A stretch of 64,000 bases of DNA from assembly GCF_001659605.2 (NCBI RefSeq), contig NC_035169.2:10624546-10688545 (forward strand), read 5' to 3'. This stretch comes from Manihot esculenta. Taxonomy: Eukaryota; Streptophyta; Magnoliopsida; Malpighiales; Euphorbiaceae. The translations under genes and the position numbers were made by a program. Shown in pieces: positions 22,133 through 35,462 of the stretch; positions within the stretch are counted from its first letter, which is position 1, and each line of letters opens with the position of its first letter. The notes beneath the pieces are model-generated. The model did not search any database. It was not told the DNA's origin and saw nothing but the letters and a program-made list of their open reading frames with translations.

Positions 22133-24487
22133 ATGTATAATTTATTTTTTTAAAATGAAAATTTTATAAACTAAAAAAAATATTCAAACAATAAAATTAA
22201 TAAAATGAAAGTTGCTGTGGTGATTATAAGAGAAGCCATTTTAAAACAGGGCCAAATTGTGGAGAGATGAGTAGTATCTGAGGCCAAAACATCAATAGCC
22301 ATGCATTGTACTTGATCAGAAGCAGAAACCGATGATCCCACAACCAAATTAGAGAGAGAAGTTAGAAAGCTAAATTCAATTAGAAAATAAATGTGAAAAA
22401 TATTATACTATAAATTTATATAGATAAAAAACAATAAATATATTAGTAATTTCTTAATATTGTTTTCACTTGACTAAGGAATAGTTATCGATATAAATTA
22501 ATTTATAATTCTGTCTCTATCCATTCTTTTTTTTTTTCAAATTAATAATTAAAATTATATATATATATATAAATTAAAAAATAAATAATTTTGTGTTGAG
22601 TTTGATGATGCTAGGTAAATTATGACTTTGACTTGATGAATATTATATGAAAAATAGTTGTTTTTAGCATTTGTTGGGTTGTGTTTAGATTAAGGTTGTT
22701 GTAGTTTGTTACTTCATCCATGAGAAAGCTTTTACAAATTTTCATGGATAATTTAAGCTGTTGAGACTGCCAAATATCATTAATCTGATTTTTAATTGTA
22801 ATTTTCCATAAAATCTATTGCAGCCGGCTACATTGTACATCTACTTGTGAAATTATGGTGAATTTTAGTTTATTAATACTATGTCGTTTCAATTACTGAG
22901 AGGCCTCAAATTAAAAAATTAAATTACTTGAATTTAATAGAAAATATAAGTCTACATTGAACAAATTGCATCATATTTAATTGACTAATTATAAATGTAA
23001 AATGACTGAGAATTTAAATATATATTTCAAACGATTTTTTTTTTTGAAATTTATGCCCATATATCTAATTATGGAATGTGTAAACTTTGGTATTAAAGTT
23101 TAATATTTAGGTGAATAGTATTCGGTTAAAATTGAAAAAATTAATTGAATTAAATTAATTTAAAATTTTAATTCAATTTTTTATTTATTTCGATTCGGTT
23201 TGATTTTTAATTTTAAAAATTTTAGTGATTTTGGTTCGGTTCTATTTTGATAAAAATAAATCAAAAAAATTAAATCAAATCGATTAATGATAATAGTATA
23301 ATATAGAGATATCATATCATATTAAGATTAAAATATTTTAATTAAATTTTAAAATACAGTATAAAAAAATAAAAAAATAAAAAATTTATTAAAAATTTAA
23401 ATCGATCAAACTCAACTGAATCGAATTAAATCATACCAATTCAGTTCGATTCGATTTCTGATTAAAATCAATTCGATTCGATTTTCATAAATATTAAAAT
23501 TTTGATTTTCAGTTTATTAGATCCGATTTATTATTTTTAATAATATAAAAATATTATATCATATTAAAATTAAAATATTTTAATTAAATTTTAAAATATT
23601 AAAAATAAAGCGTAAAAAAATAAAAAATTTATTAAAAATTTAAATGGATCAAATCGAACTAAATCATACTAATTCAGTTCGATTTGATTTTTAACTAAAA
23701 TCAAATTGATTCAATTTTTATATATACTAAAATTTTAATTTTTAATTTATTTAATTCGATTTGATTTTAAATTGAATCCACATCACTCACTTACAGTAAT
23801 CTTCAATAGTATCAGTCTGGGAGGAAAAGGATAAAATTTGAGCAATTTCCTCAGATTCTATATTTTTTTGTTACTGTTTTTAAAACTGAGATTCTATTTT
23901 TCAGGAGGACGACAAATTAAGGATGTATAGACATTATCGTCCGCCAGTGGACAAGGCAAGAACCCTCGACCAAAAATAAAGTAAATTAGATTGAACTTTT
24001 GGTCCGACATGCATTTCATGGAAAATGGATACATAGTAAAAGTCTTAATACCCTTACTACAGCATCAATCCCAATAAACAAAATAAAATTAAACAGCCTT
24101 TCTTTTTAGAGAAACATTATACTAATTAGGATTTTTATGACAGTTACGCTACACCAACTGTGAAACTGGAATCTGGACTTGTATTTTGTCCTAGTTTAAT
24201 AATCCCGGCGAAAAAATTATATTATAAAACGGTAATTTCATATCATTAAATATTAAAATAATAAAAAATTAAAATGTAATAAAATAGTTATTTTGTCTTT
24301 TCTTTTTCTTTTCCATGCCTATGGGTCCTGCTGAGACTGCTCAAAGGCGCCGGCTTATACTTGATATAATTTGATCTCAACATTGTCGCTGCCTTATTTC
24401 CCCCGCTATTACTAGCTTCCAATTCAGTGCCACTACATTATATGTATCACATTCCTTTAACCATTATCCAGAAAGGAAAGCAAAGCT
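22133..24487. other. AT-rich spacer upstream of the HGSNAT-like gene
   Basis: No coding sequence seen. An (AT)n tract lies near 22555-22572. At about 23295-23770 a roughly 242-bp unit rich in 'attcggttcgatt' and 'attaaaatattttaattaaa' motifs occurs twice in tandem, diverged. The last 150 bases should hold the promoter and 5' UTR of the next gene; TTATATGTA near 24438 is a weak TATA candidate. Confidence 0.55.
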
Positions 24488-27400
24488 ATGGAGCATCCTA
24501 AGAGACTGGAAGAAGGGTTAGCTCATGAAACTAAAGACAAGAATGAGCTGTTTAGCGAGAAAGTTGATAAAACTAACGATAGAGATGTCACCAACCGTGA
24601 GAAAGAGGACACAAGTAGTGTGAATCAGCAAAAGCAGCAGCAGCAACAACCATTGGTGAAGCAGAAGGCCAAGAGGGTTGCAACCTTGGATGCTTTTAGA
24701 GGGCTCACGGTGGCTGTAAGTGATATAAACTATAAATAAAATATGCATAATTCTTAATGCACGAGGTCAGGATTTCTTAAAAATTTTTGAAAACATATAC
24801 CTGAGTAACGATTCAAGAAACTGTGTGGATGTAGTTGATGATATTGGTGGATAATGCTGGGGAATCATATGCACGAATAGATCATTCACCATGGAATGGC
24901 TGCACACTGGCGGACTTCGTTATGCCTTTTTTCCTCTTCATTGTTGGTGTTGCAATTGCTCTTGCTTTCAAGGTATTGTTGATTTGTTCTATTTAATTTT
25001 ATATTGCTTTCTTTTCTTCTTTTTGTTTGCTTTGCTAGCTCTTACGTTTTGTTTTTTATTCCTTTTGTTTTAATAGCTGTCGTCTGAGCAAGAGAATCAA
25101 CATATTTCCATGCATATGAAGCCATACTCTAGCAATAAAATAATTTAGCTATGTCACTTTTAAAAGAAAGGAGTTATATATATCTCAGCTTAATTGAAGA
25201 CTAGTTGGTTGCTATATGTGAAAATTTAAATATCATAACCATATAAAAATTTTGATCTTAATGCTGCAGAGAATTCCAAAGAAGAGGGATGCAGTTAAGA
25301 AGATAATCCTAAGGACATTGAAGCTTCTATTCTGGGGAATTTTGTTGCAAGGTAATGGTGACATTACTATCTAATTTCCCTATACTTTGCCATATTATTT
25401 TTGAGCTCCTAATCCTATTTTGAATGAAAATCCATGAACTCTAAATGGGTAAATGCAGGAGGATATTCACATGCACCTAATGATCTCTCTTATGGGGTGG
25501 ACATGAAAATTATAAGATGGTGTGGCATTCTCCAGGTTTTTTTTCCCTAACCTTGACTATAAGATCGCTGGATATTTATTTCAGAACTTAAGTTTTATGT
25601 TTATTTATTTCTTGTGTTGTAAGTAGAGGATAGCATTGGTGTACATGTTTGTGGCCTTGATAGAGACACTAACCATCAAGCAAAGGCAATCTGTGGTTGA
25701 GCCTGATCACTTTACCATTTTCACAGCATACAAGTGGCAATGGTACCTCCATTTTAGTTGCAGCCTAACCTTTTGAAAAATTATATGGTCCTGTATCAGA
25801 AATTAATGCTCTATCTGCGTTTTAGGATTGGAGGGTTTATTGCTTTTCTTATCTACATGATCACAACATATGCACTCTATGTTCCAGATTGGAGTTTCGA
25901 TCACGAATCGAAGAGATACACGGTATGTAGAGACTAAACTTGGGTAAACTAAGACATCTTTTATGCTAATCTCACATGTAAAGAGTACTGCAATTATGCT
26001 ATTTCTTGATTCCAGGTCAAATGTGGGATGAGGGGACATTTAGGACCTGCCTGCAATGCAGTTGGATATGTGGATAGAGAGGTCTGGGGCATTAATCATC
26101 TGTATCAATACCCTGTTTGGAGCCGCTTAAAGGTTAGTAATGCAGAGGGAGTATGCATATATTTCTGATCCTTCTGAGACACTGTACTGCAACTTTTGCA
26201 GCAGACTTAACAGCTAAATAATCATGCCTTTTATTTTGTTGTAGGCTTGCACTCTTAGCTCTCCAGGTTCTGGCCCTTTTCGTGAGGACGCTCCTACTTG
26301 GTGCTACGCTTCATTTGAACCTGAAGGATTGTTGAGGTTTGCTAATTTAGAGACACCAGTGATTTGGATCAGTATAATTATGAACTAACTAAAGAATTGT
26401 TTGCCTTTGGTTTATTTTAGTACAATCTCTGCTATCCTCTCTGGCACCATTGGCATCCATTATGGTCATGTTTTGGTTCATTTCAAGGTTAGAACTTAGA
26501 AGCTCTAATTACCCATAAGCTCATTTTGATGATCAAGAATTTAAAAAAAAACCAGTGTTTTGCCTGCAGGATCACTCTGAGAGGCTGAAGCAATGGGTCT
26601 CAATGGGGTTTGGCTTACTTATTATAGCCATCATCCTTCATTTTACAGATGGTGAGTTTCATAGTTAATACGCCTGTATCTCATAAATGAGTATTTGATT
26701 TTAGTAATTTACTACTTAGTCCTTACATTATGTGAAAATTCACTAGTTGACTCCTTTATTTTAAAAAATATGTTAAAACGTGACCAACACGGTCTTTCGG
26801 TTAATTTTAAACTTAAGTGTAGCAAAAAAGTCTTGGGTATCCTTGATACAAAAAGACTAATTAATAAATTTTTTACAAAATTGAAGGATTAAATGAAGAG
26901 TTTTTTCCAAAATACAGGGTTTAAATAGTACACTTAACGGTCAAAATTATTGAAGAGAGTAATAGATAGACCTTATTGTAATGTGTTTTTCAAAATTAAG
27001 GGACCAACTAAAGAATTTTTTCATAATATAGGATTAAATAGTAAATTTCCCTTGATTATACTAAGGAAAACAGAATTTCTCACATTTCTGCATGCCCTGC
27101 ATTGTGCAGCTATTCCTATCAACAAACAGCTCTACAGCTTCAGCTATGTCTGTTTCACAGCAGGTGCAGCAGGAATCGTATTCTCTGGATTCTATATACT
27201 GGTATAAGGATCAAACACTGTCAAAAACATTTATGGGATTTGCATGATGTGATTCATCATTGGCTTCAACCCTTGTTTCTTCTTCTTGCTTTGCATTAAC
27301 AGATTGATGTTTGGGGATTGCGAATGCCATTTTTATTCCTGGAATGGATAGGAATGAATGCAATGCTGGTATATGTGATGGCTGCACAAGGTATCTTTGA

Positions 27401-27686
27401 AGGATTTATCAATGGATGGTATTACAAGTCACCAGATAACACACTTGTAAGTTAATTAGCTGAACATTTTTTATAATTTTAGTATCTCCAAAAATGATTA
27501 TTTAAATTAATGAAAACCCAAATCCTTTTTTTTTTTCAGGTGAAATGGATTCAAAATCATGTCTTTTTCAATGTTTGGAACTCACAGAGGCTAGGGACAC
27601 TCTTATATGTGATATTTGCTCAAATCACATTCTGGGGAGTAGTTGCTGGCATATTGCACAAATTGGGCATATACTGGAAGCTCTGA
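24488..27686 (+). CDS. Heparan-alpha-glucosaminide N-acetyltransferase-like membrane protein, 492 aa, 13 exons
   Basis: Exons: 24488-24715, 24835-24972, 25270-25351, 25459-25535, 25627-25742, 25826-25922, 26016-26132, 26245-26336, 26421-26487, 26570-26651, 27110-27201, 27303-27446 and 27540-27686. All borders are GT/AG and the sum is 1,479 nt in one frame. The N-terminus is soluble and Gln-rich (five Q in a row), then KRVATLDAFRGLTVA and a polytopic membrane domain of roughly ten segments. The DHSPWNGCTLADFVMPFF stretch (exon 2) matches the family signature; its His is the proposed acetyl-carrying residue of HGSNAT. In animals the family moves acetyl groups from acetyl-CoA across the lysosomal membrane. 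The plant substrate is unknown, and a vacuolar or other endomembrane location is only inferred. Length fits plant members. Intron 10 carries a MITE. The gene is convergent with ankyrin gene 1. Confidence 0.92.
26704..27051. mobile_element. Mutator-type MITE in intron 10 of the HGSNAT-like gene
   Basis: Ends are inverted: GTAATTTACTACTTAGTCC at the left, and the right end reads GGGAAATTTACTATTTAATCC on the other strand. The flanks TTGATTTTA (26695-26703) and TTGATTATA (27052-27060) form a 9-bp target duplication with one mismatch, typical of Mutator-like elements. No ORF. Same family as 45900-46565. Confidence 0.7.
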
Positions 27687-28572
27687 CAAGTAAAAAATTG
27701 CTGATGGTTAATGAATTAAGCAATTAGTAACACTTTGTAACTAAAATTCACTTCTTTTCTTGTTTGTTGTGCTACGTCAAGTTTGTTTAAGATGAAAATC
27801 TGGAGCTTCAATCTTTCGTATCTGACTTAACTTATAAATTTTAACTTGTACTTTTTTTGTATTTTTTTTAAATGGGGATTAGGAATTGTAGATTAGGAAT
27901 TGAAATAATAAAATCTGAAATCTATCAAATTTACTGGATATACTTATTACCGGATTAACTTTATGAATGCTAACTTGTACTTTTATAAGCCATAGATAAA
28001 GATTGATATATTTGACTAAAAACAACTTAGAAGACAATGTTATTTTTTCACTAAAACAATATTATTTTTTAATTTAAAATTTTTAATATAGATTTTATAA
28101 TAATTTAATTAGTCAAATTAACTTGAAAGCAAGATGCTGAAAAGTATCAAATATAAGCTTGTTATATGTTATAACAAACCCATGTATTTGTAAGATTCAC
28201 ATGCTTGGAAAAGAATCACATGTCGGTAAATTATCGAAAATTAAAATTATATATAATAGTTAGTACGAACTATTAAATTATATTTTAGTCTAATAGAAAA
28301 TAATAGAAAATAGATTCAAAAGTTATTTGGGTCGGTTTGTATTGATACCTTAGAATCACCGAATCCAATCTCATAAACTATAAAGAATCAGAAACCGAGG
28401 AATATCGAATGACACCAGGATTTCAGGATTACAAAAATTAAGATAAGCAAAAGATGAGCCTGAACTTGAAGTCTTGCAGAAAAATCTCAGCTCTCGACGA
28501 ACTGGAAGACACCCCACAATTAATCTCCTTGATCTCGTTCAGTTTCTGATTTCCACAAGTTTAAAAGCTTAG
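27687..28572. other. Spacer between convergent genes
   Basis: It holds the 3' UTRs of both neighbours. At 28203-28345 there is a fragment similar to the LTR of the TRIM at 47679-48204 (GGAAAAGAATCACATGTCGG and a following PBS-like stretch). The end before 28573 is similar to the sequence after ankyrin gene 2 (35350-35460), including CTGATTTCCACAA. Confidence 0.55.
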
Positions 28573-29959
28573 TTATCTCCTCACAGACCTATAATTAACC
28601 CCAACAACTTTTACAATAGGAATTAGAACCAATACTATAATACAGAGTAGAAATGGAAGAAAAAGGTTAAAAATAAAATTATCAGTTGAAGGAGTATCAG
28701 TAGCTCTATAGGACACCATTGAAATAAATAACGCTATAAGAAATGGCATGAGTAACAAAGTCAGTAAGTATGAGGATAGCCATTTTAAACGGCTAAATTT
28801 ATTAGTAGATGTTGGCATCAGCGTAAGAAAAATGAGACAAAGGGATAGCATAAAAGCTAGACCGTCGAAGATCGCCAGAAAGAGATATGATCTTGTTTTT
28901 TCATTGTGGGATGCTGTTGCATTCCCCGGCATCTGCATGGCAGCAGTTGCATTGGCACCTGGGGATGTGGAGACCCGGAAATGAGTTGAGTTGGAAATTG
29001 AAGTTATGTTGCCATCTGTGGCTGGAGACAAGGTGTCCCAGAAACCCACTTGTAGGAAGATAGCAAACTGGCAGCTAGTTGCTGCAATAAGTGATGCCAT
29101 CACCAAAAGGCCGCTTGCTATACTTTTCAAATGTTCACGTTGTTCGTGACTCTGATTTAACCTTATTCCACCTGCAGATTTCATGATTCCTTCTATTTCC
29201 ATATCTTTCAAATTCAAGGGATCAACCACTAGAAGATCTAATGGTGTAAGCCCAGATGAGTTAACAGCGTTCACATCTAAGCGAGGCCGCCGCTCAGTCA
29301 ACAGCCTAATTATCTGCACAAATAGTCGAAATTCATGGATACTTGAATTTAGATAATTAACTTGCAAACTTCACGATGAATATTACCTGGGTTTGTTTCC
29401 TAATCGAGGCCAAATGCAAGACTGTATTGTCTTTTTTATCAGACAAATTCAGGAGATAATCTGTGTAGTCTCCTCGAAGTAGTCGTGAGAATAATTCATC
29501 AGAGACAGATACTCTATGCTTCACAGCCAGGTGAAATATTGTATCCTTCTGAGCAGTCACCTCTAGAGCAGACTCCGGACAAGCTCTAAGCAGTTCGATC
29601 ACCACCTCTACACTACCTTTAATGACTGCATGATGAAGAGGATTTCTCCCATCATTATCTCTGTCCATGGACTCATCATCACATCCAAATGTGAGCAGCA
29701 TCTTGACCATCTCTAAATTCCCAATGGAAGAAGCCAAGTGTAAAGCGGTACAACCCTCAGGATTCTTATGTTTAAGAAATTGTGGACGGCGTCTCAGAAA
29801 CTCCCTGGCGAAATTCACGTTCCTGAACAAGCAAGCTATATGTAAGGGCGTCCACTTGGAGCTCTCTGGTAAGGCTGCTGGATTATTGTCTTCTTGCAGC
29901 AAATTGGACAGGGTTCCAACATCCCCTGTACGAGCAGCAACAAAGAGGCTCCCATCCAT
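28573..29959 (-). CDS. Ankyrin-repeat membrane protein 1 (BDA1/ITN1-type, PGG-like), 437 aa
   Basis: Two exons, 29959-29387 and 29313-28573, joined in phase 0 after KQTQ (donor GTAATA, acceptor GTGCAG). Residues 1-190 hold about five ankyrin repeats (SKWTPLHIACL, GCTALHLASSIGN, GRNPLHHAVIKG, DTIFHLAVKH, NTVLHLASIR). The second half has four membrane segments (LLVMASLIAATSCQFAIFL and three later ones) in the position of the PGG domain, although no Pro-Gly-Gly motif is present. Plant members such as BDA1 and ACD6 act at membranes in defence or stress signalling; that role is known for the family and only inferred here. Between membrane segments 1 and 2 lies a Ser/Thr/Asn-rich loop. A paralogue lies at 35463-37111. 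Confidence 0.9.
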
Positions 29960-32900
29960 TAATAACTATTAGCTGTTTCTACCTAGGCGGTCTGGTTCAG
30001 TTGGCCAAGAAAATTAGTGCTTAATTTCCAGATACAAATAGAGACATGATGGTATTAAAGGTTTGAATACAATAATCCATAGAGCCGGTAGAAAAGCGAC
30101 CACCTTGTAAGTATCCCCAGGCTCTTTCCCTGTTTTTCTTTCTTTAAATTAACATTTTCCTTGTTTTTCTTTCTTTAAATTAACATTACATCCGATTCTA
30201 AAATTAATTTTTTAGTGATAAGAGATATTTACTAGTTTATACCAGGACAGATGACTTCAAGAAAAAAAAAAAATACAACTTTTGCCTTGGTTTCATCTAC
30301 ATTTAAATCTCATCATATTTGTATGATCCAACGGTTGAATCTGTATCTTACGATGCAGGAAATTAGACATTTTCAATTATCCTTGATCTCATTTTTAACA
30401 AGAAAAAAAATAAAAAGAAAAAGAAAAGGAGGTAAGTTGGTGTAAGCAAATGACCTTCTGATTTTAAGCTTGGGCATCAGCCGATTCGATACTTCTGCTT
30501 CTGGGCTCAGGATGTCCTCTTCTTTTAAACTACAAGTTCTGTATGCGCAGCTAATCTTCACAACCGTAAAAGATGCCACAGCAAGATTTTAGATTTCAAT
30601 TAACTTTACATATATATTTACAAAAATTCATAAAATTAAAATAATAAATTCAAACATTAAGTTGAGTTGTAACTATAAAACTTTTATTTATATGAATATA
30701 TAGTAATATTTTGAATTAAAAATGTATAAATTAATATCTTAAATTAATCATTAGATTATTAAAAATTTAACTACTTTTAAATTTATTAAGACTTATTCGA
30801 TAAAAAAATTTCAAACGTTTACTATTTTTCCATTTATATTTTAATTTTAAAATATTTGATAATAATGCTAATCCGTTCACATTTATTTTAATTTTAGCTA
30901 TTTACTTCAATAAATTTTGACAAAAAAAAATATTTCTCAAAAGACCTCTTAAATAAAAATATTCAAATATTTACATTAATTCATATTTATATTCAAAACT
31001 TTAAATTTTAGATAATAAAATTAATTTTTTTAATTTATCACCATTATAATTAAAATATTAAATTGAATTTAAAAAAATTAATGGCAAATTATAATATAAT
31101 CCCTAAAGTTTTGTATTAATAAATATATAGTCTTTTAATTTATATATTTATTTTATATTTATCATATATAATATTAAACAAATATTTATTACAAATAAAA
31201 TATCATATATAAATATCATATATTAAAGTAGAAAGTTTATACACACCATTATAAATTATTATGCACATATTTTAATATATAAAAAATTATATTTTATATT
31301 AATAATATTAAAATTATATTTTATATGTTTTAGCGTGTAAAGTCATTCTTTTTATAATTTTTGTAAAAATTTAAATATATTAATTATGTCTCTAGTAAAT
31401 TATTTAAAATATTCAATATTTTTATTTTGTTCAGTTATATAATAAGTAAACGTATGATATATGCTAATTTATTAGCTGAAATTTCATATCAATTATATTA
31501 AATAAAATGAAATATTTTATATTTTATATTATAATTTTTTTATATTTTAAATTTTTATTAAACTACAAAATGTGTATAAAAATGATAATGAAAAGTAAAT
31601 AATAGGATTGAAAAAAAAGAGTATTGTTGAAATAAAAATATATATTTTAAGGACTATTTTATTAGTTAAATAAAAGTTTAGGAACTATATTGTAATTTTT
31701 TAATAATTTTTCAGATTTAATTTAGTTATCTAGGTTATAAATTTTTTAATTTTTTATCTAATAGATTTTTAAAAAAATAATATTACTCATGACACGTAAA
31801 TTAAAAATGTTTTGTTAAAATTGATTAAAATAAATAATTTAAATTAAAGTAAATGTAAAATAATTAATTTTATTATTTAAGGTTTTAATGTTAGAATATA
31901 AATGTAAAAATGATAAATGTTTAGATTTTTTTTTGAATAGGCTATTCACTAATTATATTATCTTTATATTATTAAAAAGTAAAACACCATTAAATAGTAA
32001 TATTTTTATTTTTATATTTAATTTTCATAATATTAGAAATTAAACTTTATACCAATTTAATTTATCAAATAAATGTCAAATGTTAAGAATTATACTGAAG
32101 GAGGAAAAACTCTCTTTTATCTTACAGACAGAGAATATAATTTTTTGAGGTTTAGTCTCGCATTTTTCTTGATTTTACCAATTCTTTTGCTTCTTTGAAA
32201 ACTTCTCCAAGTGCCATTTGACATGGGTTTGCCTCTCCCTGTTTGGTGGAGATGTAAATAATTGCTAATTGCTTATTTTGAGACTTAATGGAGGCTTTCT
32301 CTCAGGGTTGGTGATCTTGTTTACCTTTAGTCTTTCCTTTGTTGTTTTGTATTGTTGTTTTAACAAATATGAAGGGCTCCCTAGCTGTGATCCTTAGTTT
32401 CTGATGCTAGGCAGTGGGACTCAGGTCATCATTAGTCGTTCTTTGCCTTCCCTTTTGTTGGCATTTGTTTCTCAGGTTGTTCTCTCTTTTGATCAGTTTG
32501 GTGTATGGTAGTTCCACTGAGGTGTTCCCTCTCTCTCTCTCTCTTTATACCTGCCTTCACCGCCTCCAACTGATCTAGTGATGCTCTCTTTTTAGTTTTG
32601 TTATTGTTGAGTTGTGATTTTCAAGATTAAATCTTACTTGCCCTTTTAATTGCTCTCTTACTTATTCCTCTTTTTGCTTGCATGTCCTTTTTAGACTAAG
32701 ATAATAGGAGAAAGTGTTCAATCGTCCATAATAAATAAAATCTATTATTTTTGTTACTGTAATTTATATATAATTTTTTAATTTTTTATAATTACTATTA
32801 GTATTAGTTTGTGACTTTTTAAGTTTTTATAATATTTTTAATATAATATATTAATCATAATAAAATAAAAATTTTAATATATATATTTTATTATTATTTT

Positions 32901-33997
32901 TAGTAATAAATAAATTTAAAAAAAATTATAATCAACATTATTAATTAATTGATACTATTTGAATAATAACAAATCTATGAGAGATTGTATTTATATGGCA
33001 TAAATTTATAATTTTTTATACATTTTTAATTGTATTTCTATATAAAATAATAATTAATATATATGCTAAATACAATTTATTACTTTTATCATCATTATTA
33101 ATAATTTTTTGATTTCTTACTTTTTTTAATATAATAAGTATAATTTATTATAGTGATGGTTACTAATTTTTTGATTTTTTTTTACTTTTTAATGTAATAT
33201 ATTATTGATATTATAATACAAATTTTATTATATTTTATTATTAAAAAAATTATTATATTTTTTTAATAATAAATATAATATTAAAAATATATTTATAAAA
33301 AGAAATAACTATCTTATTTAATAAAAATAAATTATTGTCAAAAATAAATAAATATATATATGTATATAAAATTCCATAACAAAATATTATCTAAAAAATT
33401 TTTACTATTTCACTATCGTATTAATTTATTGATTTGATAATTTTTATAATCTAATTAACAAATATTATATATTTTTATTCCTCTAATATGAAAAATTATA
33501 TAGAATAATTATATACGACCAATTAAAATTATTATAAAAAATATTAATGGTGATAAAATATAAAATAATTAAAAAATTAATAAAATTAATTGCATAAAAT
33601 ATTATTAAATTAATATGTTATTCAATTCAAATAATTTATATAAAAAATAAATAAACATAAATAATTAAAATATAATAAAAAGTAAAATCAAGCGTTACAA
33701 ATTTTGAATAAACAAATTATTAAATTTAAATTATTATAATTTATTATATTAATTATTGTACTAATTTTAATTTATTCGCCCTATATAAAAATGTAACATT
33801 AATTACATGTTCATTCTATATAAAATTCTTTACATGTTCATTTTATATAAAATTCATTGGCATAATTTTCTTTACACGACTCTATCTCCTTTATTTTTAA
33901 TTAATTCTTATTTTATAAATTTCATTTTATTTTTTATATCTGGTATGGAATATATGACTGCACAATTCTTACCGGTTAACTCAACTCTTTTGAATAG
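29960..33997. other. Upstream region of ankyrin gene 1 and AT-rich spacer
   Basis: 30103-30186 and 30565-30612 match blocks upstream of ankyrin gene 2 (38364-38432 and 39470-39512), so they belong to a shared duplication. A 38-bp unit (CTGTTTTTCTTTCTTTAAAT) is repeated at about 30130 and 30165. 30600-32090 and 32720-33900 are extremely AT-rich. 32090-32720 is less AT-rich and T-biased, with a (CT)n run at 32527-32547, but I see no ORF or recognisable element. Confidence 0.5.
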
Positions 33998-34485
33998 TGA
34001 TAATCTGAGATCCAGAAAATAGGGTTTACAAAGCGTTCTGTAAACCTAATCTGAGAGGAGAGTGTTTCTCCCCTTTATCATTTTTCCATTATCTGTCAAT
34101 GACGTGTAACGGTCTTACCGCCATTACCTATCCCTGCCATTCTAATACGGTCGTCGTACGAGAATATCAGATATTCTGCTTCATACGTAACGGCCATTTA
34201 ATTCTCCTCTGGCACGCATGCGAATGGTTCCACCAAATGGATGGACTGGCCACCTTTCTTCTTCCGGACTGGACTGGAAGATGAGATTAAGGCTGAGTTT
34301 AGAGGAGGTCTGATCATTGGGCCGGAAAAGGCAGGACCGGCCTGATTGAGAAATCTAAATGGGGTCCGGTCTTAAGACTGAGCGGGCTGGACCTGGCTCA
34401 CGCGGGAGACTTAGAAGCTTTCAGGTCATGGGCTGTCATCGTGGGGCTGGCCTTAGACCGAGATAGTGAAATCCAGCGGTCATCA
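33998..34485 (-). mobile_element. Element C: 3' LTR remnant related to elements A and B
   Basis: On the minus strand it starts TGATGACCGCTGGAT (from 34485) and ends with GATCTCAGATTATCA-like sequence at 33998, as in A and B. Adjoining plus-strand 34486-34505 reads, in reverse, GAAGGGAAAGGGATAAT, which looks like the PPT. It is therefore a 3' LTR with a trace of internal sequence, not a solo LTR. No target duplication could be matched. The open frames inside are incidental. Confidence 0.75.
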
Positions 34486-35462
34486 ATTATCCCTTTCCCT
34501 TCTCATCAGATAGATAGAAGTTGGATGAGAATTATTCAAATATTGAGTCAACTCTCTTAAATAAATATAGGAGTTGAATGCGAGTTATTCAAATATTGGG
34601 ATTATTTGGTTCAAATGATTGTCCTTCTACCATTACCGTTGCTGACGCCACTATTAAGACTTAATAAATTTTATTTTTCTAAAATTATAGTTCGTTGAAT
34701 GAAATTTGTTATTGAATATTAATAATATAATATAGTAAGTACTAACATTTTTTAATTTTCTTTGACGATTAACTTTTGTTAATCCATCGTTTTGTATTTA
34801 ATTAATATTTAAAATCTTTAAATTTTTTATTTTAGAATTGAAAATCATGCATATTAATTAAATTTTTAATTCTTCTCCTGAGTTATCTTATTTATTTTAT
34901 GATTATATTTAATTAATAATTTTTTTAATATTATTTTGAATTTTAAAAAATAAAATAAGATATTATGATTTATTTTTCATAAATTAATAATTTATAATTT
35001 AAAATTTAAAATTTAGATATAAAAGAGAAAATATTTTATATTTTATAAAATAATTTTATGCTATTTTATATAATAATAATATAGAATATTTTAATATCCG
35101 CACAATTCGGTAAACGACTAGTTCTATCATGTTACGGGTTTGAAGCTTTAGGCTTCATTGAGCTTTATACCTTCCATCGATGAATCTTCTAACTTTAGGA
35201 GAAAAATTACTTTATATTTTGGGTTTTTAAAGAAGTAATTTTAAGTAGAAATATCGTTATATTTCAAGAACCAAACACAGACCCAGTCATTTAGCAGGAA
35301 ACAACGACTTGCTTACGGTTAAGAGGAATATTGTAAAATAGTAAGAAAAAACTTGAAGAGAACCCCACAAACTCCTTTGACCTCCTTCAATTTCTGATTT
35401 CCACAAATTAAAAAGACATGAAATAGCTCTGGAAAATATTAAATACACCTATATAAAATTAT
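34486..35462. other. Spacer downstream of ankyrin gene 2
   Basis: The first part may be leftover internal sequence of element C. The rest is AT-rich. The last 100 bases resemble the 3' flank of ankyrin gene 1. Confidence 0.45.

Noticed and set aside
30373..30579. 68-codon minus-strand ORF upstream of ankyrin gene 1
   Set aside because: Partly low complexity, with no matching ORF in the duplicated block near gene 2.
33998..34485. Solo LTR interpretation of element C
   Set aside because: The flanks AATAG and ATTAT do not match, and a PPT-like sequence adjoins the LTR.
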